The notes under the pieces were generated by a model. The model searched no databases and was not told where the DNA came from. It saw only the letters and a program-made list of their open reading frames with translations. A program made the translations under genes and the position numbers. 64,000 nt of DNA from assembly GCA_036877525.1 (NCBI GenBank), contig JAZGTH010000065.1:7165001-7229000 (forward strand), in the 5' to 3' direction. Positions 63,601 through 64,000 of this stretch are shown one piece after another. This stretch comes from Chromobotia macracanthus. Its lineage: Eukaryota; Chordata; Actinopteri; Cypriniformes; Botiidae. Each line of letters begins with the position of its first letter. The stretch's first letter is position 1.

Positions 63601-63887
63601 CAATCTTAAATTTAACATCATTTGTCATTGCTCTTGAAACAGTAAATATAAATATATTTTAGTGAAAAATGTGTGTTATATACTGGGGCTCCATTCCAGT
63701 ACATATTCGGTCCATTTGAAATGAATGAGTGAGAATATCTCTGTTGTGTTGGGTTGTATTGTGTTGTATTGTGTTGTACTGTGTTGTGTTCACCAGGTCC
63801 GTTGTGCGCCTTGCAGCCAGTCTCTTAACTAAACTAGTGGACAGCCTTGCCCCCAGCATTACTAGCATTTTAGTGCATGGCAAGCAG
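19351..63887 (+). CDS. phkb: phkb gene, exons 1-27 (3' end outside window), phosphorylase b kinase regulatory subunit beta
   Basis: Phkb is the beta subunit of the (alpha-beta-gamma-delta)4 phosphorylase kinase of the cytosol, which activates glycogen phosphorylase; it holds the gamma catalytic subunit inactive until phosphorylated or activated by calcium. Exons 1, 3-25 and 26 total 2409 nt, an open frame of 803 codons; human PHKB is about 1093 residues. The N-terminal two thirds of this family is a GH15 (glucoamylase-like) domain. Diagnostic segments include [49 protein letters not shown] and [14 protein letters not shown]. Exons 26 and 27 are alternatives. The calmodulin-binding C-terminal region lies past 64000. 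Confidence 0.98.
19415..21392 (+). other. phkb: phkb introns 1 and 2
   Basis: Sequence between exon 1 and exon 3, with exon 2 at its centre. It is CpG-rich up to about 19560, then AT-rich. TGCATG motifs occur at 19431, 19532 and 19996. No transposon or microsatellite stands out, and nothing is seen from 20200 to 21390. Confidence 0.7.
20142..20196 (+). CDS. phkb: phkb exon 2 (alternative 5' coding exon)
   Basis: It encodes [18 protein letters not shown] plus the first base of Gly19, then a strong donor (GTAAGT). Its phase 1 end equals that of exon 1, so either can join exon 3, here giving [11 protein letters not shown]. In human PHKB an optional exon 2 likewise supplies an alternative start. 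If it is spliced after exon 1 using the AG before 20126, the exon 1 frame hits a TAA at once, so translation would have to restart here. A short overlapping open frame starts 7 nt upstream (ATG 20135, stop TAA ending at 20161). The N-terminus has no homology I can confirm. Confidence 0.72.
21393..21479 (+). CDS. phkb: phkb exon 3
   Basis: The 87-nt exon follows TTATCAG and ends before GTGAGA. It encodes residues 22-50. SIYEPLK and the segment [12 protein letters not shown] match human SVYEPLK and ETLWDKLDHYYR. Its second codon is the Ser of the N-terminal PKA site, shared by both 5' isoforms. It is phase 1 at both ends. Confidence 0.96.
22057..22106. repeat. (CACT)n and (CT)n tract
   Basis: About eight CACT units with two CAGT variants, then CT units. 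It lies in phkb intron 3, far from splice sites. Confidence 0.9.
22259..22340. repeat. (AT)n microsatellite, 82 bp
   Basis: About 41 perfect AT units. Such tracts extrude hairpins or cruciforms and are often length-variable; a run this long may also be collapsed in assembly. Confidence 0.97.
24306..24444 (+). CDS. phkb: phkb exon 4
   Basis: The 139-nt exon follows CTCTCCTAG and ends before GTCAGA. It encodes residues 51-96 and two bases of Arg97. [16 protein letters not shown] and [16 protein letters not shown] match human [16 protein letters not shown] and DSLYCAAGAWALALAY. This is the start of the GH15-like domain, where the first alpha/alpha-barrel helices lie. Confidence 0.97.
24445..25860 (+). 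other. phkb: phkb intron 4
   Basis: I see no repeat, microsatellite or conserved element that I can name in this 1.4-kb intron. Confidence 0.6.
25861..25960 (+). CDS. phkb: phkb exon 5
   Basis: The 100-nt exon follows TCATGCAG and ends before GTGGGT. It encodes residues 97-130, from [20 protein letters not shown] to YCYMRQSDK, nearly identical to human. It ends in phase 0. Confidence 0.98.
26773..26890 (-). mobile_element. tRNA-derived SINE, tail half, minus strand
   Basis: In reverse complement it shows the LINE-type tail (AAAATGCATAAATATAAATG) and the middle region also seen at 46250-46310 (ATAAAAAGTATAGACTGAATG, then CACTGCAAGTCGCTTTGAAT). The tRNA-like head is missing or decayed. Confidence 0.65.
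27285..27348 (+). repeat. Three copies of GCTACCGACCAGCCA
   Basis: Units start at 27285, 27315 and 27330; the first two each follow a run of T, and the first and third continue as CTGACGGG or CTGATGGG. The local sequence (27225-27610) is richer in CG than the rest of the intron. It may be the end of an unrecognised transposon. Confidence 0.7.
27351..27362. promoter_or_regulatory. Palindrome GGTCACGTGACC containing a CLEAR-type E-box
   Basis: A perfect 12-bp palindrome. Its core GTCACGTGAC equals the consensus bound by TFEB and related MiT factors. It is within phkb intron 5, next to the triplicated 15-mer; binding is not shown by the sequence. Confidence 0.4.
28346..28668 (+). repeat. Pair of direct repeats of about 117 bp, 205 bp apart
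   Basis: Copy 1 (28346-28461) and copy 2 (28551-28668) both run from TAATCATGTAAAAGAGG through AACAAATGCATAACAATAA and TATTTCCATG to GGAGCTCAATAGCT. They differ by scattered substitutions and small gaps, so the duplication is not recent. Confidence 0.85.
29001..29280. mobile_element. Miniature DNA element with AAAGGGATAGTTCACC end
   Basis: Begins TAAAGGGATAGTTCACCTAA and includes TTCCAAACCTGTATGGC, CACAAAAGAAGATATTTT, CATTGACTTCCATTGA and TTCCACAGAAGAAAACGTC. This matches an abundant palindromic non-autonomous element of cyprinid-like fish genomes. The 3' inverted end is degraded. Confidence 0.75.
32506..32613 (+). CDS. phkb: phkb exon 6
   Basis: The 108-nt, 36-codon exon lies between a CT-rich tract ending TCACAG and the donor GTGCAA. 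It encodes residues 131-166. [20 protein letters not shown] matches human FKQDPRPTTCLHSVFNVHTG. It follows a 6.5-kb intron. Confidence 0.98.
32781..32861 (+). CDS. phkb: phkb exon 7
   Basis: The 81-nt exon (27 codons, residues 167-193) follows TTAAACAG and ends before GTACGG. The segment ending [12 protein letters not shown] matches human [12 protein letters not shown]. It is separated from exon 6 by only 167 bp. Confidence 0.98.
32862..35500 (+). other. phkb: phkb intron 7
   Basis: It contains a degraded minus-strand SINE at 33210-33320. The rest is AT-rich with no recognisable element. Confidence 0.6.
33210..33320 (-). mobile_element. tRNA-derived SINE, minus strand, internally deleted
   Basis: Reverse complement shows TGCTAGCAACGGCAAGGTCA, a B-box-like GGTTTGATCTC, then a tail GTCTGCCAAATGCATAAATG. 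The central part present in the 46181 copy is missing. Confidence 0.7.
35501..35616 (+). CDS. phkb: phkb exon 8
   Basis: The 116-nt exon follows ATTTGTAG and ends before GTAAGC. It encodes residues 194-231 and two bases of Ser232. [20 protein letters not shown] and [13 protein letters not shown] are almost unchanged from human. Confidence 0.98.
35617..38683 (+). other. phkb: phkb intron 8
   Basis: It contains a 5'-truncated SINE at 37627-37728. No other element is identified. Confidence 0.6.
37627..37728 (+). mobile_element. tRNA-derived SINE, 5' truncated
   Basis: Starts at the B box (TTGTGGGTTAGATTCCCAGG) and continues through GCACTGTAAGTTACTTTGGA to the tail GTCTGCAAAGTGTGTAAATG. Same family as the 46181 copy. 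Confidence 0.8.
38684..38747 (+). CDS. phkb: phkb exon 9
   Basis: The 64-nt exon follows CTCTTGCAG and ends before GTACTT. It encodes [20 protein letters not shown] and Q (residues 232-253), identical to human as I recall it. Confidence 0.97.
38784..38916. mobile_element. Miniature DNA element fragment
   Basis: Ends in TTCATTTTTGGGTGAACTGT then CCCTTTA, the inverted end of the element at 29001, and begins with GAATAATTCACATATTCAC, a degraded opposite end. Internally deleted. Confidence 0.7.
39942..40092. mobile_element. Tc1/mariner-like miniature element
   Basis: Imperfect inverted ends: TACACTGTATGGCCAAAATG at the left and, reverse-complemented, TACATTGCATGGCCAAAAAC at the right, each beside TA. 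About 150 bp with no coding capacity. The ends resemble fish Tc1-like termini with the TATGGCCAAAA core. Confidence 0.75.
41157..41252 (+). CDS. phkb: phkb exon 10
   Basis: The 96-nt exon (residues 254-285) follows GGCCTGCAG and ends before [26 protein letters not shown] and [11 protein letters not shown] match human with one or two changes. Phase 0 at both ends. Confidence 0.98.
41253..42388 (+). other. phkb: phkb intron 10
   Basis: AT-rich, 1.1 kb. I see nothing identifiable. Confidence 0.6.
42389..42586 (+). CDS. phkb: phkb exon 11 (longest exon here)
   Basis: The 198-nt exon (66 codons, residues 286-351) follows TCATGTAG and ends before GTTAGT. Segments include [20 protein letters not shown] and [18 protein letters not shown]. 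The GYGFKRF-like block is a hallmark of the phosphorylase kinase alpha and beta GH15-like domain. The frame runs on past the donor for a short distance, but the exon boundary is clear from homology. Confidence 0.98.
43101..43250. mobile_element. Tc1-like transposon fragment
   Basis: CACGACCAGTCAAAAGTTCA followed by GGACCACTTGACTGAAATG matches a common fish Tc1-like terminus. The opposite end is not seen. Confidence 0.6.
45092..45190. repeat. hAT-like repeat fragment
   Basis: GTGGTTCTCAAACTATAGTA, then CAACTTGTGGTATACAGAG, resembles the start of a fish non-autonomous hAT family in which GGTACGC phrases recur. Only part is present. Confidence 0.45.
45347..45404 (+). CDS. phkb: phkb exon 12
   Basis: The 58-nt exon follows TTTTTTCAG and ends before GTATGA. 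It encodes [19 protein letters not shown] (residues 352-370) plus the first base of Gly371, matching human [19 protein letters not shown]. Only 180 bp separate it from exon 13. Confidence 0.97.
45585..45662 (+). CDS. phkb: phkb exon 13
   Basis: The 78-nt exon follows TTTATTCAG and ends before GTAAGA. It encodes residues 371-396 and one base of 397. [17 protein letters not shown] matches human GVFRGNPKQVQEYQDLL; the following stretch (EAVIFQSFE) is a variable loop. Confidence 0.96.
45663..46509 (+). other. phkb: phkb intron 13
   Basis: The intron holds a near full-length tRNA-derived SINE (46181-46340) on the sense strand, ending about 170 bp before exon 14. The rest is unremarkable. Confidence 0.7.
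46181..46340 (+). mobile_element. tRNA-derived SINE, near full length
   Basis: An A-box-like TAACTGGTAGAGCAGTGC is followed by the B box GGTTCGATTCC, a central region (GGGAACACAAGTACTGATAA) and a tail GCACCTGCCAAATGAATAAA ending in TGTAAA repeats. The tail is the same as the 3' end of the LINE fragment at 56720-57252, in keeping with SINE mobilisation by the LINE's enzyme. Confidence 0.85.
46510..46668 (+). CDS. phkb: phkb exon 14
   Basis: The 159-nt exon follows CTCCGCAG and ends before GTGAGT. It encodes residues 397-449 and one base of 450. [34 protein letters not shown] and [10 protein letters not shown] align with human. The block is near the end of the GH15-like domain. Confidence 0.98.
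46669..47678 (+). other. phkb: phkb intron 14
   Basis: A divergent miniature DNA element with opposed AGTTCATCC and GTGAACTATC ends fills much of 46981-47373. The remaining sequence shows nothing I recognise. Confidence 0.6.
46981..47373. mobile_element. Divergent miniature DNA element
   Basis: Left end AGTAGTTCATCCAAAACTTA with TTTACTCACCTTCATGTTAT; right end AAAGGATGACTTAATTTTTA then GTTTGTGAACTATC. The opposed ends match the family at 29001, with an unrelated or decayed interior. Confidence 0.55.
47679..47773 (+). CDS. phkb: phkb exon 15
   Basis: The 95-nt exon follows GTGTTCAG and ends before GTAAGC. It encodes residues 450-481: [17 protein letters not shown] and [11 protein letters not shown], close to human. 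It is followed by the longest phkb intron in the window (7.5 kb). Confidence 0.98.
50264..50390. repeat. Dispersed repeat family A, copy 2 (partial)
   Basis: Landmarks TTTTTCTGTTAGGCTTATGT, GGTCAGGGTTTCAATT, AACTGGCTGTGGATAAAAAC and GTCCATTGAATG align with the copy at 57360-57480. It lies directly before the 12-bp minisatellite. Confidence 0.6.
50433..50598. repeat. 12-bp minisatellite (CAGAGAGAGAGA), about 13 units
   Basis: The C of each unit recurs every 12 bases from 50439 to 50583 without drift. As the unit is a multiple of three it leaves long open frames on both strands (Arg-Glu-Arg-Gln and Ser-Leu-Cys-Leu repeats); these are not genes. Confidence 0.95.
51655..51770. repeat. Degenerate AGACC-type tandem tract
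   Basis: Three or four loose copies of a phrase like CTTAAAACCCAGACCAAGAT, spaced about 30 bp. Resembles GAGACCAAGACC-rich fish repeats. Confidence 0.5.
52698..52730. repeat. (AGAAT)n short tandem repeat
   Basis: Six imperfect pentamer units with one AAATGG interruption. Confidence 0.85.
55322..55377 (+). CDS. phkb: phkb exon 16
   Basis: The 56-nt exon follows TTCCTGCAG and ends before GTAAAT. It encodes [18 protein letters not shown] (residues 482-499) and two bases of Arg500, matching human [18 protein letters not shown]. Confidence 0.97.
55378..56079 (+). other. phkb: phkb intron 16
   Basis: A 702-bp intron with no repeat or motif that I can name. Confidence 0.6.
56080..56173 (+). CDS. 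phkb: phkb exon 17
   Basis: The 94-nt exon follows TATTTCAG and ends before GTATCA. It encodes residues 500-531: [20 protein letters not shown] and [11 protein letters not shown], apparently identical to human. Confidence 0.98.
56680..57490. repeat. Dispersed repeat family A, copy 3, split by a LINE
   Basis: The left part (to 56719: TTTGTAACTGTATATTGGGG then ACAAATTT) and the right part (from 57253: ACAAATTT, CAAAACCTGACAAATCGGAG, CTGGGGACATC, GGAATGTCCCC) together align, in reverse, with the copy at 5838-6090. The LINE fragment 56720-57252 sits between them. Confidence 0.75.
56720..57252 (-). mobile_element. L2-type LINE, 3' end only, minus strand
   Basis: In reverse complement it encodes a remnant of the reverse transcriptase C-terminus, [20 protein letters not shown] then [13 protein letters not shown], of the type GTxPSYLxxLLxxYxPxRxLRS seen in fish L2-like elements. 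It ends in the tail TAAGTCGCTTTGGATAAAAG then CGTCTGCTAAATGACTAAAT and ATTTACA units. An 8-bp direct repeat ACAAATTT flanks it (56712-56719 and 57253-57260). It is 5' truncated and cannot move itself. Confidence 0.85.
57641..57690. repeat. (GT)n microsatellite ending GTGCGTGCGCGC
   Basis: About 23 GT units run into an alternating purine-pyrimidine GC-rich end. Such tracts can adopt Z-DNA. Confidence 0.95.
58964..59036. repeat. Perfect palindrome: two 34-bp arms, 5-bp spacer
   Basis: Left arm 58964-58997 starts CTGGTAACAGTCTTCATCAG; right arm 59003-59036 is its exact reverse complement, ending CTGATGAAGACTGTTACCAG. The spacer is ATGAC. No mismatch in 34 pairs. The pre-mRNA would form a long uninterrupted stem 183 bp upstream of exon 18. 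It matches no element I know. Confidence 0.97.
59220..59303 (+). CDS. phkb: phkb exon 18
   Basis: The 84-nt exon (28 codons, residues 532-559) follows ATTTGCAG and ends before [26 protein letters not shown] aligns with human [20 protein letters not shown]. The perfect palindrome at 58964-59036 lies 183 bp upstream. Confidence 0.97.
59304..60157 (+). other. phkb: phkb intron 18
   Basis: An 854-bp AT-rich intron with no identified element. Confidence 0.6.
60158..60262 (+). CDS. phkb: phkb exon 19
   Basis: The 105-nt exon (residues 560-594) follows CTCTCTCAG and ends before [26 protein letters not shown] and [15 protein letters not shown] are nearly identical to human. It begins the densely packed 3' exon cluster. 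Confidence 0.98.
60511..60593 (+). CDS. phkb: phkb exon 20
   Basis: The 83-nt exon follows TATTCACAG and ends before GTAAGT. It encodes [20 protein letters not shown] and LIREDNI (residues 595-621) plus two bases of Lys622. Human has Tyr where Cys occurs (QYWKM). Confidence 0.97.
60673..60763 (+). CDS. phkb: phkb exon 21
   Basis: The 91-nt exon follows CTTGCTAG and ends before GTGTGC. It encodes residues 622-652: [20 protein letters not shown] and [10 protein letters not shown]. The intron before it is only 79 bp. Confidence 0.97.
60944..61002 (+). CDS. phkb: phkb exon 22
   Basis: The 59-nt exon follows CTCTTCAG and ends before GTAAGA. It encodes [19 protein letters not shown] (residues 653-671) and two bases of Glu672, matching human [19 protein letters not shown]. 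Confidence 0.97.
61218..61380 (+). CDS. phkb: phkb exon 23 (phosphorylation-site region)
   Basis: The 163-nt exon follows GTGTGTAG and ends before GTGAGT. It encodes residues 672-726: [20 protein letters not shown] then [11 protein letters not shown]. Human has KVKRQSSTPSA here, and a Ser in this block (human Ser701) is a known phosphosite; the fish reads KRQTSTP, so the first Ser is Thr while the second is kept. The C-terminal half ([16 protein letters not shown]) is more variable. Confidence 0.97.
61471..61552 (+). CDS. phkb: phkb exon 24
   Basis: The 82-nt exon follows ATTATTAG and ends before GTATGT. It encodes [20 protein letters not shown] and PDFFDRN (residues 727-753) plus one base of Glu754. 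Human reads DCSCLASQAILLGILLKREG. Confidence 0.96.
61553..62143 (+). other. phkb: phkb intron 24
   Basis: A 591-bp intron; nothing identifiable is seen. Confidence 0.6.
62144..62201 (+). CDS. phkb: phkb exon 25
   Basis: The 58-nt exon follows ATGTCCAG and ends before GTAAGA. It encodes residues 754-772 ([19 protein letters not shown]) and two bases of Trp773, completed by the G that begins exon 26 or exon 27. Human has ERVYRRAGSQKLW. It is the constitutive upstream partner of the exclusive pair. Confidence 0.96.
62202..62792 (+). other. phkb: phkb intron 25
   Basis: Most of this 591-bp intron is a miniature hAT-like element (62304-62682). The acceptor region for exon 26 begins about 110 bp after the element ends. 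Confidence 0.7.
62304..62682. mobile_element. Miniature hAT-like element with TAGGGATGGGCA ends
   Basis: Starts TAGGGATGGGCACGAGTACT and ends ATGAGTACTC ... TGCCCATCACTA; 11 of the outer 12 bases are complementary, and the GAGTACT block recurs inverted inside. About 379 bp with no coding capacity. A clear target duplication is not visible. Confidence 0.75.
62793..62883 (+). CDS. phkb: phkb exon 26 (mutually exclusive with exon 27)
   Basis: The 91-nt exon follows CATCCTATAG and ends before GTAACT. After completing Trp773 it encodes 30 residues: [20 protein letters not shown] then [10 protein letters not shown]. This matches the human exon 26 form ([27 protein letters not shown]). It is homologous to exon 27, with 16 of 30 residues identical. 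The acceptor has little polypyrimidine next to the AG. A TGCATG lies 29 nt downstream of the exon end. Confidence 0.95.
62912..62917 (+). promoter_or_regulatory. TGCATG (RBFOX-type motif) downstream of exon 26
   Basis: The hexamer starts 29 nt after the end of exon 26. RBFOX proteins bind UGCAUG, and sites just downstream of a cassette exon usually raise its inclusion in muscle and brain. The motif is seen; the role is inferred. Roughly a dozen such hexamers occur on the plus strand from 19 kb to the end, about the chance rate, so only the position is suggestive. Confidence 0.4.
63739..63790 (+). promoter_or_regulatory. TGTTG/TATTG-rich tract before exon 27 acceptor
   Basis: A repeat of about 10 bp based on TTGTGTTGTA replaces the usual C/T tract and runs to within a few bases of the CACCAG acceptor. 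UGU-rich RNA is the known binding preference of CELF-family splicing factors and can also be bound by TDP-43. It may make this a weak, factor-dependent acceptor. Confidence 0.45.
63797..63887 (+). CDS. phkb: phkb exon 27 (mutually exclusive with exon 26)
   Basis: The 91-nt exon follows GTTCACCAG and ends before GTAAGT. Joined to exon 25 it encodes [20 protein letters not shown] then [10 protein letters not shown], the counterpart of human exon 27 (SVVRRAASLLSKVVDSLAPS). The upstream acceptor tract is a TGTTG-rich repeat rather than ordinary pyrimidines. Phases are the same as exon 26 (enters at codon position 3, leaves in phase 0). Confidence 0.95.
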
Positions 63888-64000
63888 GTAAGTGACAAAC
63901 AGGAACAGGGGCCTTTTTAGCAGGTAAAAGCATTAAGTCAACAATCTGATTATCAATCTTTCCACAAACATTTTAATGTTCACTGATTGTCATTGTCAAA

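Larger units (their letters stand above)
62884..63796 (+). other. phkb: phkb intron 26, between the exclusive exons
   Basis: A 913-bp spacer between exons 26 and 27. It carries TGCATG at 62912 and a TGTTG-rich tract at 63739-63790. No paired docking sequences of the type used in some exclusive exon clusters were apparent by eye. It is too long for steric exclusion of the two splice sites. Confidence 0.65.

Noticed and set aside
1..64000. CRISPR arrays, operons, phage or bacterial systems
   Set aside because: The sequence has spliced vertebrate genes throughout; the tandem repeats are simple or minisatellite repeats without spacer structure.

Overview
The window is vertebrate nuclear DNA, almost certainly from a ray-finned fish. 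It carries most of one gene and the 5' end of a second, in long AT-rich introns full of microsatellites and old transposon pieces. All splice junctions I placed are GT-AG. The mobile elements (tRNA-derived SINEs sharing a tail with an L2-type LINE, Tc1-like and hAT-like miniature elements, and a repeat starting AAAGGGATAGTTCACC) resemble families I know from zebrafish and other ostariophysan fishes. The species cannot be fixed from this alone.

Layout: positions 1-17774 are non-coding and appear to lie inside intron 6 of itfg1 (minus strand); only repeats are visible there. Exons 6 to 1 of itfg1 run from 17775 to 19214 on the minus strand and encode the signal peptide and first FG-GAP calcium-loop repeats of the protein. 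A CpG-rich gap of 136 bp (19215-19350) separates the itfg1 start codon from the phkb start codon on the plus strand, so the two genes are head to head and probably share a promoter. The same pair is adjacent in the human genome.

From 19351 to 63887 the plus strand carries 27 exons of phkb, the regulatory beta subunit of glycogen phosphorylase kinase. Numbered in order they match the human exon count as I recall it: exons 1 and 2 are alternative 5' exons, both ending in phase 1 and both able to join exon 3; exons 3-25 are constitutive; exons 26 and 27 are a tandem duplicate pair of exactly 91 nt each, which the reading frame forces to be mutually exclusive. Joining exons 1, 3-25 and 26 gives an uninterrupted 803-codon frame, roughly the first three quarters of the protein. 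The 3' exons lie beyond the window.

The two genes share a promoter region but not an obvious pathway: Phkb acts in glycogen breakdown in the cytosol, while Itfg1 is a membrane or secreted glycoprotein. I see no undescribed biological system. The points most worth checking are the alternative-splicing logic of phkb (frame-enforced exon choice, a TGTTG-rich acceptor tract before exon 27, TGCATG motifs placed near both variable regions), a perfect 34-bp-arm palindrome upstream of exon 18, and a LINE insertion nested with an 8-bp target duplication inside an older repeat.
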